64,000 bases of DNA from Rhizobium esperanzae (GTDB taxonomy: Bacteria > Pseudomonadota > Alphaproteobacteria > Rhizobiales > Rhizobiaceae): the NCBI RefSeq assembly GCF_002204185.1, contig NZ_MXPU01000001.1, positions 62,001 to 126,000 of the forward strand. Direction: 5' to 3'. The position numbers and the translations under genes were made by a program. The notes under the pieces were generated by a model that was given only the letters and a program-made list of their open reading frames with translations, was not told the origin of the DNA and searched no databases. Shown in pieces: positions 35,487 through 43,674 of this stretch. Position 1 is the first letter of the stretch. Every line of letters starts with the position of its first letter.

Positions 35487-36461
35487 ATGACTGCCACCCC
35501 CACCGAAATCGTCGCGCCGCCGCCGCGCCGGAAAATGAACATCCTGTTCGGCCTGACGCTGATCGGGCTCTTGATCTTCCTCTGGGTCGTGCTTGGGCTG
35601 GTCACCCCGAGCTTCTGGACGCCGCTCAACATCTCGAACCTGCTGCGTCAGGGGGCGATGACGGCGATTCTGGCGCTCGGCCAGACCTTCGTCATTATCA
35701 CCGCCGGCATCGATCTGTCGGTCGGCGCCATCGTCGGCTTCTGCACCGTCATCATCGCCTGGCTCCTGCAGGCCGGCGTGCCGCTCTGGGGCGCTATCGT
35801 GCTGACGCTCGCCATCGGTGTGGCGATCGGCGCCTTCCACGGCTTCGGCATCGTGCATATGGGCCTGCCGCCGTTCATCATCACGCTGGCAACGCTGACG
35901 TCGCTGCGCGGCATCGGCCTGCTGATCACCAACGGCTCGACGATCAGCATCACCGACGAGAGTTTCAGCAATTTCGCGCGGGCCGATTTCCTCAGCATTC
36001 CGAGCCTGTTCTGGATGGTCATCCTGGTGGCGGTGCCTTCCTTCGTCTTCCTGCATTTGAGCCGCTGGGGCCGCTATCTCTTCGCGGTCGGCTCGAATGC
36101 CGAAGCGGCGCGCCTTTCCGGCGTCAACGTCAAGGGCATGATCTATCTCGCCTATATCCTCTCGGCCGGCTTCGCCGCCTTCGTCGGCGTGCTGCTCGCC
36201 TCGCGCATCGCCATCGGCAATGCGACACAGGCCGACGGCTGGGAACTGCAGGCGATCGCCTCCTCCGTTATCGGCGGCACCAGCCTGTTCGGGGCGGTCG
36301 GCTCCGTGCACGGCCCGTTGATCGGCGCCTTCATTCTCGCCACCATCAACAACGGCGCCAACCTTCTGAACGTCAATTCCTTCTGGCAGCGCATCATCAC
36401 CGGACTGCTGATCATCGTGATCGTGTTCTTCGACCAGTTGCGGCGCCGCAAGAGCAATTGA
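35487..36461 (+). CDS. Sugar ABC transporter permease (RbsC family)
   Basis: Integral membrane component of the importer, 324 residues, 8-10 hydrophobic helices. Family landmarks are ILALGQTFVIITAGIDLSVGAIVG, LPPFIITLATLTSLRGIGLLITNG, the cytoplasmic coupling loop AVGSNAEAARLSGVNVKGM, and GGTSLFGAVGSVHGPLIGAF. GGGAG lies upstream of 35487. It acts with the neighbouring tandem ATPase as a homodimeric channel. Confidence 0.94.
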   Translation: MTATPTEIVAPPPRRKMNILFGLTLIGLLIFLWVVLGLVTPSFWTPLNISNLLRQGAMTAILALGQTFVIITAGIDLSVGAIVGFCTVIIAWLLQAGVPLWGAIVLTLAIGVAIGAFHGFGIVHMGLPPFIITLATLTSLRGIGLLITNGSTISITDESFSNFARADFLSIPSLFWMVILVAVPSFVFLHLSRWGRYLFAVGSNAEAARLSGVNVKGMIYLAYILSAGFAAFVGVLLASRIAIGNATQADGWELQAIASSVIGGTSLFGAVGSVHGPLIGAFILATINNGANLLNVNSFWQRIITGLLIIVIVFFDQLRRRKSN

Positions 36462-36470
36462 GAGCATAGG

Positions 36471-36495
36471 GAAGCCGGTCGAACAGGCCGGCTTC
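36471..36495 (+). other. Intercistronic hairpin before the dehydrogenase gene
   Basis: GAAGCCGG (36471-36478) pairs with CCGGCTTC (36488-36495). There is no T-tract. Confidence 0.5.
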
Positions 36496-36522
36496 AACCA
36501 TTCAAGCAATGCGAGACCCGTC

Positions 36523-37542
36523 ATGAAAGCAGTAGTTTGCCGCGAGCCCGGCGTGCTCGAGATCGTCGAGCGGCCATCTCCCGCCACACCGGCGCCCGGC
36601 TGGGTGCGGCTGGCCGTCAGCCATGTCGGCATCTGCGGCACGGATTATCACATCTTCGAGGGCAAACACCCTTTCCTCGAATATCCCCGGGTGATGGGGC
36701 ACGAGATCTCGGCGACCGTCATCGAAGCCGGTGAGGGCGTGACGCTTGCAGCCGGCACACCTGTTATCGTCAACCCCTATCTCTCCTGCGGCCAATGTGT
36801 CGCCTGCATCAAGGGCAAGCCGAATTGCTGCACCAACATCAAGGTGCTCGGAGTCCACACCGACGGCGCCTTCTGCGAGGAGATTTCTGTTCCGGCAGGC
36901 AATCTCTATCCCGCCGAGGGCCTCAGCCTGGAGGCGGCGGCGACGACGGAATTTCTGGCGATCGGCGCGCATGCGGTGCGCCGCTCGCTGGCCGGCGCCG
37001 GCCAGCGCGCACTCGTCATCGGCGCCGGCCCAATCGGCCTCGGCGCGGCGATCTTCTCGCGCATTGCCGGTCACGAGGTGACGCTGCTCGATACCAGTGC
37101 CGAACGGCTGCAGATGGCATCGGAGCGCTTCGGCTTTAGCTCCGGCATCGTCGCCAACGAGGCGACGGCCGAGGCCGTCAAGGAAAAGACCAATAACGAC
37201 GGTTTCGACGTGGTGTTCGATGCGACCGGCTACGGCCCGTCGATGGAAAAGGCCTTCTCCTTCGTCGCCCACGGCGGCGCGCTGGTGCTGGTCAGCGTCG
37301 TCAAGGACGATATCCGCTTCTCCGATCCCGAATTCCACAAGCGAGAGATGATGCTGATCGGCAGCCGCAACGCCACCCGCGTCGATTTCGAACATGTGGC
37401 GGATTCGATCGCCAAGGGCCTTGTGCCGGTGGATAAACTGATCACCCATCGCACGACGCTCGCCGACGCACCGCGCGACCTCGCCCGCTGGGCGCATGAG
37501 AAGAGCGGGCTGATTAAGGCGGTGATCCGGGTTGGCGGTTAA
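36523..37542 (+). CDS. Zinc-containing alcohol/polyol dehydrogenase (LgoD-like)
   Basis: Medium-chain NAD(P)-dependent dehydrogenase, 339 residues. The catalytic zinc site is C38 (GICGTD) with H60/E61 (MGHE). The structural zinc cysteines are about C89, C92, C95 and C103, and the nucleotide motif GAGPIGLGAA follows at about 170. It resembles enzymes acting on sugar acids such as L-galactonate 5-dehydrogenase. In this cluster it may oxidise a keto-deoxy or aldonate intermediate of the fucose-type pathway. It ends the transporter operon. Confidence 0.86.
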   Translation: MKAVVCREPGVLEIVERPSPATPAPGWVRLAVSHVGICGTDYHIFEGKHPFLEYPRVMGHEISATVIEAGEGVTLAAGTPVIVNPYLSCGQCVACIKGKPNCCTNIKVLGVHTDGAFCEEISVPAGNLYPAEGLSLEAAATTEFLAIGAHAVRRSLAGAGQRALVIGAGPIGLGAAIFSRIAGHEVTLLDTSAERLQMASERFGFSSGIVANEATAEAVKEKTNNDGFDVVFDATGYGPSMEKAFSFVAHGGALVLVSVVKDDIRFSDPEFHKREMMLIGSRNATRVDFEHVADSIAKGLVPVDKLITHRTTLADAPRDLARWAHEKSGLIKAVIRVGG

Positions 37543-37650
37543 AGTGTGTAGAGGGAAGCGTCTCACATATTGCGGATCTGCAATCTAAATCGCGCCGCTA
37601 CCGCAAACCGGGTCAAACAAATTTGCCGCTATGGAAGTGGCGTATCCAAA

Positions 37651-37681
37651 GAAAAAGCCGGAAGACTAGTTGTCTCCCGGC
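37651..37681 (-). terminator. Minus-strand terminator downstream of the 25-residue ORF
   Basis: On the minus strand GCCGGGAGAC pairs with GTCTTCCGGC around AACTA, with one G-T pair, followed by TTTTTC. It lies 47 bases after the small ORF and ends no other leftward gene. Confidence 0.7.
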
Positions 37682-37727
37682 AAATTGTTGACGACAGAGT
37701 CGAGCGACCTAAGCCGCCTGGACCCGA

Positions 37728-37805
37728 TTAACGGCTACGAAAATGTCCGCAGACGAATTCGAGCTTGCCGAAGCGGATACGGTTGTAAGGATTAACCCAA
37801 ACCAT
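37728..37805 (-). CDS. Putative 25-residue small protein
   Basis: A very short frame, MVWVNPYNRIRFGK and then a CGH-containing tail, preceded at ideal distance by the strong ribosome site AAAGGAGA (37811-37818) and followed by a clear terminator. It is basic and has no TM segment. No known family recognised. The combination of ribosome site and terminator is the main support; it could instead be an sRNA or a leader peptide. Confidence 0.5.
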   Translation of the reverse strand: MVWVNPYNRIRFGKLEFVCGHFRSR

Positions 37806-37853
37806 ATCGTTCTCCTTTCGCAAGACGATGGGCCTTGAAAGAACAAGGCAGAC

Positions 37854-37928
37854 ATGCGAATCTTTGAGATGGAGTGGTCAAATGATCGCTGGGCGTCTAC
37901 CGCCTCTTTCGATTACTTGGTCATCTGA
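37854..37928 (+). CDS. Possible 24-residue small ORF before a terminator
   Basis: MRIFEMEWSNDRWASTASFD and then YLVI, with AAGG eight bases upstream. Its stop overlaps the first base of a strong plus-strand terminator. Support is weak on coding grounds; the transcript may be a small RNA or the tail of the upstream dehydrogenase operon. Confidence 0.3.
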   Translation: MRIFEMEWSNDRWASTASFDYLVI

Positions 37929-37966
37929 GCCGCCTTTCCTGGTGCAAACAGGTTGGGCGGCTTTTT
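37928..37966 (+). terminator. Plus-strand intrinsic terminator
   Basis: AGCCGCC (37928-37934) pairs with GGCGGCT (37956-37962), with an inner CCTG/CAGG helix, followed by a T run. It ends rightward transcription in the gap 37543-38185, which otherwise holds only the two tiny ORFs. Confidence 0.8.
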
Positions 37967-38185
37967 GTTAGTCTCCCCTCTGACGCCAATGCCCAGAGCG
38001 CGAGGGGCTATTACGATCTTGCTTTCACTGCTTCGACCTCAAAATTTGTTGGCGGGAATCACCCTGACGATTCCCGCGACTCGAATATCGCGTGCAATTA
38101 CTCCCGCGTCAATGCTCCAGTACCCTTGAGTAATCCAGATTTCTCCAGTACTCTTTCGACACTGACATAACGAGTCGGAGATCCA

Positions 38186-39115
38186 ATGAGCGACACGGCA
38201 GCCAAGGCAATTCGGAGCCCCAGTTATCCAAGCATGTCTCTGCGAGACGCTTTGCATGCGGTTGGAAAAATCGAATTGGTTTATCGATCAACCCCGGTTG
38301 ACCGAGAAACTGCAGCCAAGTTGATAGGATACAGTTCCCTCAGTGGCCCAGCGGCGAAAGCTCTCGCCGCACTGGCGGCATATGGATTGTTTGACCGTGC
38401 CGGCAAAGGAGAGGCGCGTGTTACACCTCGCGCTGTCGCCATCTTGCATCCCGCAAATGAGGACGAACGACGCCTGCATCTACTTGAGGCGGCGTCCGAA
38501 CCACCGCTCTTTAGCGAGTTGCGAGACCGCTTTTCCGGTATCCCCGTTCCCCCAGAAAGCGGCGTGGTGACCTATCTCAATAGACAGGGGTTCAACCCCA
38601 ATGCAGTTCGCCCTGCCGCGAATGCGTTCTTGGAGACAATGCGGTTCGTTGAGGAACTGAAAGCAAACGAAAGTCATGGTCCCAACGTGACGGAAGGCAT
38701 AGAATCTTCTACATCGAAGGTCGTCTCGGATGAAACGACATTCGGTGGGGCGGTCATAGGCGATCTTATCCAATGGGAATCGCAGGGCGCGCTTCAGTTT
38801 CCGAAGCCTCTACGCGTCCGTTTCATATCCGATGATAGGGAATGGGTTGCGGTAGAAGGAAGCCAGACAGGTATTCCCATGAGTGAAGTTATCGTTGAAT
38901 CCAAAGCGTCAGCTCAAAAGACGCCCCCTACTTTTCCTTTACCTCAGGAGGAAGAATCGTTGAGTCCTGCACAGGGCGAAGTCGAGTGGATAAGGAGCCG
39001 ATTGGGTGGTGACACGAATGTGCGACTTCTGGTGAAGGGTGACATGGGGCCCAAGGAGATTGGAAAGCTTATTCGGTTGCTGGAGGCCCAGAAACTGGTC
39101 CTCGAAGAAGACTGA
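38186..39115 (+). CDS. Orphan protein with winged-helix-like N-terminus, unknown function
   Basis: 309 residues. The first 90 look like a winged helix-turn-helix (SLRDALHAVGKIELVYRSTP, then AAKLIGYSSLSGPAAKALAALAAYGLFDRA, then a RVTPRAVAILHP wing). The middle is a predicted soluble domain containing LRVRFISDDREWVAVEG. The C-terminus NVRLLVKGDMGPKEIGKLIRLLEAQKLVLEED is a helical motif recognisable in several uncharacterised proteobacterial proteins. Base and codon use is less GC-rich than its neighbours, and it stands alone between unrelated operons, both hints of horizontal acquisition. A DNA-binding role is inferred only from the fold pattern. Confidence 0.7.
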   Translation: MSDTAAKAIRSPSYPSMSLRDALHAVGKIELVYRSTPVDRETAAKLIGYSSLSGPAAKALAALAAYGLFDRAGKGEARVTPRAVAILHPANEDERRLHLLEAASEPPLFSELRDRFSGIPVPPESGVVTYLNRQGFNPNAVRPAANAFLETMRFVEELKANESHGPNVTEGIESSTSKVVSDETTFGGAVIGDLIQWESQGALQFPKPLRVRFISDDREWVAVEGSQTGIPMSEVIVESKASAQKTPPTFPLPQEEESLSPAQGEVEWIRSRLGGDTNVRLLVKGDMGPKEIGKLIRLLEAQKLVLEED

Positions 39116-39171
39116 TTCTTAGACATAGATTGACAAATTTCGCGAAGCCGCCAGCGAACTCGAAACATGCC

Positions 39172-39894
39172 TTAGACAGTCTCGATCGCCGCGCGCATCT
39201 GCTTGACGACCTCGACATCGGTACGGTTCGAGGTCGGCACATCGAAGCCGAAGGAGATGGCGCGCGGATCGGCGCCAGCAACGGGTGAGCTGCAGGAACC
39301 GTGGATCTCATGCGCGCCGATTGCCCGCAGGATTTCGGCGGCATTGGCAGGGCGCACACCGCTGCCGGGCATGATTGAAATGCGGCCGGCCGCCTTTGCC
39401 GACAGGTATTTCAACGTTTCGATGCCGTCGACGGCCTTCAGCGCGCAGCCCGAGGTCAGGATGCGATCAACGCCGAGCTCGACCGCCTGCTCCAGCGCCT
39501 GGTCGGCATCCGGCACCAGATCGAAAGCCCGGTGCAGCGTCGAGCCGAGGCCAGAAGCATGCGCTTTCAGGCGGTGGATCAGCGGCATGTCGAGCCTGCC
39601 GTCCGGCCGGTTGGCGCCGATGACGACGCCGGCGAGGCCGGCGGCGCGCACGGCGTCGATATCGAGCAGCATCGCTTCCTCGTCGGTGCTGCCGAAGATG
39701 AAGGGGCCAGCATGCGGGCGGATCATCGCGTAAACAGGAATGGGCGCCCGGGCGGCGATCCGCATCAGGCTCGGCAGCGGCGTCAGGCCGCCGAGCTCCA
39801 GCGCCGAGCAGAGCTCGATACGACCGGCGCCACCCTCGATCGCGGCGGCAAGGCCCTCGGCGCTGTCGACACAGACTTCCAGCAGGATCGTCAT
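39172..39894 (-). CDS. cutC: CutC-family protein
   Basis: TIM-barrel protein historically linked to copper tolerance, with uncertain biochemical role. The 240 residues have LEVCVDSAEGLAAAIEGGAGRIELCSALELGGLTPL, VYAMIRPHAGPF, LGSTLHRAFDLVPDADQALEQ, RILTSGCA and IMPGSGVRPAN, all classic CutC. The ATG overlaps the stop of the upstream LysR gene by ATGA, so the regulator and cutC are translated together, an unusual pairing. Confidence 0.92.
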   Translation of the reverse strand: MTILLEVCVDSAEGLAAAIEGGAGRIELCSALELGGLTPLPSLMRIAARAPIPVYAMIRPHAGPFIFGSTDEEAMLLDIDAVRAAGLAGVVIGANRPDGRLDMPLIHRLKAHASGLGSTLHRAFDLVPDADQALEQAVELGVDRILTSGCALKAVDGIETLKYLSAKAAGRISIMPGSGVRPANAAEILRAIGAHEIHGSCSSPVAGADPRAISFGFDVPTSNRTDVEVVKQMRAAIETV

Positions 39895-41120
39895 GCGGCG
39901 CTCTCCCTGACTGCGTCGGTTTTCGCGACGGTCTCCGACGTTATTCTTGCCGCCGCCGCGATGATGACGGCAGAGGCATCGGCGGCGGCTTTGCGATGGT
40001 TGAAGGCGACGTGATAGGACATCGGCAGGGCCTCGTCGAGATGGACGATGCGCACCTTGTCGGCGATCGGCATGGCGCTGACACGGCCGAGGAAGGAGAC
40101 GTAACCGTGATTGGCGACGAGGTCGACGATCACCGGCAGTGAATCCGCCGCGGTGATATCGCGGCTGCGCAAGCGCCGGTCGGGTGCACGCTCGGCGCTG
40201 AAGGCCATGGCCGCATGGCCGAGGCCGGTGCGCGGACTCGGCATGCAGATCGCATGACCGGCGACCAGATCGGCGACCGTCGTCTCCGTGCTTTGCGGCG
40301 GGGCGATCACCACCATGTCGGTCTGCAGCAGTTCGCGGTGGCGGAAGTCATCCAGGCCGAAGACCGAATCCAGGATCGCCACATCGATGCGGCCGCTCTT
40401 CAGCGCCTCGCGCAGATCGTCGGCGGTCATCGAGACCAGCGAGATCGCATTGTTGCTGCGGCGCGCATTCCATTCGGAGACCAGCAAGCCGAGGCAGCGC
40501 GCCACCCAGCTTTCCGATCCGGTCGGAATGATCGTGCCGATGCGCAGCGACCGGGCGGTGCGGCGATAGCGCTCGTCGGCGGCCGATTTCAGATCGTTCC
40601 ACGCCTGGCTGATCGCCATGAAGATCTGGTAGGCGCGCCTGCCCTCCTCCGTCAGCACCGAGCCTTGCGCCTGCCGCTCGAACAGGCGGCGGCCGAGAAA
40701 TTTTTCGAGATTGGCAAGCTGCAGCGAAAGCTGCGGCTGACCGAGATGCAGGCGGCGGGCGGCGCGGTTGATGCTGCCCTGGTCGGCGACCTCGAGGAAC
40801 CGCTCGATCGCGCCGATCTTGACGGGAATGCGGGCGGCCCAGGCCTCATCGATGCCGCCGGCGCCGACCTGGCCGGCGAATTGGCAGAGTTCGCCGATCG
40901 CGACCGTGATCGGCTCCAGGCCTTCGAGCACGCCGCCGCTTGCGATCAGCGTCACCAGCTCGCCGGAGGCGCGTTCCGTCAGCTTCATCGCCAGTTCGGT
41001 CTCGGCATTGCGGATGGCCGCAGACACGGTGGAAGGCGACAGTTGGAACCGGCGCGCGGTCTCGCGGACCGAAGCCGAGGTCAGGACGTGACGGATGATG
41101 AACAGGGCGCCGAGATGCAA
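39891..41120 (-). CDS. LysR-type regulator with two N-terminal HTH domains
   Basis: A 409-residue LysR-family protein, about 100 longer than normal because it has two HTH segments. One is at about 5-62 (SVRETARRFQLSPSTVSAAI, RNAETELAMKLTER). The other, more canonical, is at about 101-160 (SINRAARRLHLGQPQLSLQL, ANLEKFLGRRLFER). A LysR substrate-binding domain follows at about 190-400. The start is TTG at 41120 with GGAG eight bases upstream; a stop codon lies in frame just before, so the protein cannot be longer. It is divergent from osmF and coupled to cutC; target unknown. Confidence 0.87.
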   Translation of the reverse strand: MHLGALFIIRHVLTSASVRETARRFQLSPSTVSAAIRNAETELAMKLTERASGELVTLIASGGVLEGLEPITVAIGELCQFAGQVGAGGIDEAWAARIPVKIGAIERFLEVADQGSINRAARRLHLGQPQLSLQLANLEKFLGRRLFERQAQGSVLTEEGRRAYQIFMAISQAWNDLKSAADERYRRTARSLRIGTIIPTGSESWVARCLGLLVSEWNARRSNNAISLVSMTADDLREALKSGRIDVAILDSVFGLDDFRHRELLQTDMVVIAPPQSTETTVADLVAGHAICMPSPRTGLGHAAMAFSAERAPDRRLRSRDITAADSLPVIVDLVANHGYVSFLGRVSAMPIADKVRIVHLDEALPMSYHVAFNHRKAAADASAVIIAAAARITSETVAKTDAVRESAA

Positions 41121-41540
41121 AGGCTGGCTCCGGAAAGCGCTTTAAAAACCGGACGATATGATGTGTTCGCGAAAAAAGATATCCCTGCCTCGACAGAGCC
41201 GGGCTATCGTCGCCTCCATAAAAATCCGGGCGGCGGTTATTCGCGCAAGAGCACCGGAACCATCGCGGAAACACGCAAGGGAACAAAAACAAATCGCGCC
41301 GGACCCGGAAAAGGGAATGCCTTTCCGCGCGCCGGGCCGCGTTCGCCGCCATAATCACCGGCGCGAACGCAAATACTGGAGGGGGCCTGCATCGATTTTT
41401 CGAGCGTGCACGCTATTTCCATGACGCACGCAATTCCGGCATGATGGCGGCCTTGTCGCCTTCGCCGGCGGATTTCCTGCGCAGACGCCTCCCGCCGGGG
41501 GGCTGCGCCACGTCAACGGTGTTAAAACAGGGGATATTCC
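41121..41540. other. Divergent intergenic region LysR / osmF
   Basis: 420 bases without a credible gene. It contains an imperfect hairpin at about 41339-41370 (GCGTTCGCC against GGCGCGAACGC) and GC-rich palindromic fragments. The osmF ribosome site (GGGGATATTCC) is at its right end. I see no convincing promoter pair. Confidence 0.5.
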
Positions 41541-42449
41541 ATGCTGAAGAAACTCGCACTTGCCGTCTCGCTCTCCGCTTTCGCGGCGGGTGCGGTTCAG
41601 GCCGCAGACGTCGTCGTCTCGTCGAAAATAGACACGGAAGGCACGCTGCTCGGCAACGTCATCGCACTGGCGCTTGAAGCAAACGGCATCAAGACGCAGG
41701 ACCGCATCGCGCTCGGCGCCACACCCGTGGTGCGCAAGGCGATCACCGCAGGCGAAATCGATATTTATCCCGAATATACCGGCAATGCCGGCTTCTTCTT
41801 CAACAAGGCCGACGATGCTGCCTGGAAGAACAACGACCAGGGATATGAGCTGGCGAAGAAGCTCGATTACGACGCCAACAAGATCGTCTGGCTGACGCCG
41901 TCGCCTGCTAATAACACCTGGGCGCTCGCCGTGCGCAACGACGTCGCCAGCCCGAACAAGCTGAAGACCATGTCCGATTTCGGCAAGTGGGTTGCCGGCG
42001 GCGGCACCGCCAAGCTTGCGGCCTCATCCGAATTCGTCAATTCGGCCGGCGCGCTTCCCGCCTTCCAGACGACCTACGGCTTCCAGCTGAAACCCGACCA
42101 GATGGTCGTTCTCTCCGGCGGCGACACGGCGGCGACGATCAAGGCGGCGGCCGACCAGACGAACGGCGTCAACACCGCCATGGTCTACGGCACCGACGGC
42201 GCGATCGAAGCGGCCGAACTGACCGTTCTCGAAGACGACAAGGGCGTGCAGCAGGTCTATGCGCCGACCCCGATCATCCGCGAAGCGGTGCTGAAGGCCA
42301 ATCCTAAGATCGAGGAGATCCTCTCGCCGATCTTCAAGAGCCTCAGCGCCGACGAGCTGCGCAAGCTCAACGCCAAGATCCAGGTCGACGGCGAGCCGGC
42401 AAAATCCGTCGCCGAGGCCTATCTCAAGGAAAAAGGCTTCCTGAAGTAA
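41541..42449 (+). CDS. osmF: Osmoprotectant ABC transporter binding protein (OsmF/YehZ type)
   Basis: Periplasmic binding protein of the OpuAC/glycine-betaine class, 302 residues. The signal peptide is KKLALAVSLSAFAAGAVQA. The mature protein begins ADVVVSSKIDTEGTLLGNVIALALEANG, and the family motif EIDIYPEYTGNAGFFF is present. The four genes that follow reproduce the E. coli osmF-yehY-yehX-yehW order. In E. coli that system is a low-affinity betaine importer, so the true ligand here could be another quaternary amine. A strong hairpin separates it from the next gene. Confidence 0.91.
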   Translation: MLKKLALAVSLSAFAAGAVQAADVVVSSKIDTEGTLLGNVIALALEANGIKTQDRIALGATPVVRKAITAGEIDIYPEYTGNAGFFFNKADDAAWKNNDQGYELAKKLDYDANKIVWLTPSPANNTWALAVRNDVASPNKLKTMSDFGKWVAGGGTAKLAASSEFVNSAGALPAFQTTYGFQLKPDQMVVLSGGDTAATIKAAADQTNGVNTAMVYGTDGAIEAAELTVLEDDKGVQQVYAPTPIIREAVLKANPKIEEILSPIFKSLSADELRKLNAKIQVDGEPAKSVAEAYLKEKGFLK

Positions 42450-42457
42450 TCATCGCC

Positions 42458-42483
42458 CGCTCCGCCCGGCAGCGGGCGGAGCG
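42458..42483 (+). other. Intercistronic hairpin after osmF
   Basis: Perfect 11-base arms CGCTCCGCCCG and CGGGCGGAGCG around a GCAG loop, followed by TCCTTTCC. It is placed to protect the osmF message and attenuate the permease. Confidence 0.75.
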
Positions 42484-42507
42484 TCCTTTCCCCATAAGGT
42501 TGGATCG

Positions 42508-43674
42508 ATGGACGAAACCTCAGCGGTGCGCAGGCTGGACCGGCTCGGCGTGGTTCTGGTGGCCGGCGGAATTGCGGCCACCGCACTGATGCCCTTCATC
42601 TATGTCAAGGCAAACCGTATCGCCGCCGGCAAGCCGATGCTGCTCACCCAGCTCCTTCCCCAGGCTTCCGTCGTCATCCTGACCGCCCTGCTTATTCTCA
42701 CCGCCCTGGCGACGCTGTTTCTGCGCAGCGCAGTGGCGCGGCTTGTCATCGCCACGCTCTGCCTTGCGGCGCTGGTCGTTGCGATCGGCCTGGTCTCGAG
42801 CGCGGCGACGCCGCCCGGCAGCACCGTGGCGCGCATGACGCCGGGCGGCGGTTTCTGGGTGCTGTTTGCGGTGATCGGGCTCATCATCTCCGATGCGCTG
42901 GTGAAGATAAGGCTGGCGCCGTGGATGCGGGTGGCTGCGCTCGCCGCCTATACGGCGCTGCTGTTCATCTCGCTCGCCTCCGGCCTGCTCGACAGCCTGT
43001 CGATCATGAAGGAGTTTGCGACGCGGGCGCCGCAATTCGAGACGGAAGCGATTTCGCATCTGCTGCTGGCGCTCGGCTCGCTCGCCATCGCCATTATTCT
43101 CGGGCTGCCGCTCGGCATCCTTTGCTTCTGGGTGCCGCGGCTGCGGGCCGTCGTGCTGCAGGGCCTGAGCCTCATCCAGACGATCCCGAGCCTGGCCCTC
43201 TTCGGCTTGCTAATGCTGCCGCTCGGCTATCTCGCCACCCATGTGCCGCTGGCGGCCGCGATCGGCATTCGCGGCATCGGCACGGCGCCGGCGCTGATTG
43301 CGCTGGTGCTCTATTCGCTGCTGCCGATCGTTGCCAACACCGTCGTCGGCCTACAGGGCGTCGACCCTTCGGTGCGTGACGCTGCGGCCGGCATGGGGCT
43401 GACGCGCCGGCAGATCCTTGTTGGTATCGACATGCCGCTCGCCTTTCCCGTCATCCTCACCGGGATCCGCATCGTGCTGGTGCAGGCGATCGGCATGGTG
43501 ACGATCGCCGCGCTGATCGGCGGCGGCGGCTTCGGCATCTTCATCTTCCAGGGGCTCGGCCAGACGGCGATGGACCTCGTCCTGCTCGGCGCCGTGCCGA
43601 CCGTCTTCTTCGCCTTCTCATCGGCCGTCATCCTCGATGCGGTCATCGACAGCATCCGGGGGCCTGCCGCATGA
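42508..43674 (+). CDS. Osmoprotectant ABC transporter permease (YehY type)
   Basis: A 388-residue permease with a longer N-terminal half of four or more TM helices and a C-terminal betaine-type permease core. The core shows LALGSLAIAIILGLPLGI, LIQTIPSLALFGLLMLPL and the EAA loop DAAAGMGLTRRQILVGIDMPLAFPVI. The size matches YehY (about 385) rather than the short YehW. Its stop overlaps the ATPase start by four bases (ATGA). Confidence 0.9.
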   Translation: MDETSAVRRLDRLGVVLVAGGIAATALMPFIYVKANRIAAGKPMLLTQLLPQASVVILTALLILTALATLFLRSAVARLVIATLCLAALVVAIGLVSSAATPPGSTVARMTPGGGFWVLFAVIGLIISDALVKIRLAPWMRVAALAAYTALLFISLASGLLDSLSIMKEFATRAPQFETEAISHLLLALGSLAIAIILGLPLGILCFWVPRLRAVVLQGLSLIQTIPSLALFGLLMLPLGYLATHVPLAAAIGIRGIGTAPALIALVLYSLLPIVANTVVGLQGVDPSVRDAAAGMGLTRRQILVGIDMPLAFPVILTGIRIVLVQAIGMVTIAALIGGGGFGIFIFQGLGQTAMDLVLLGAVPTVFFAFSSAVILDAVIDSIRGPAA

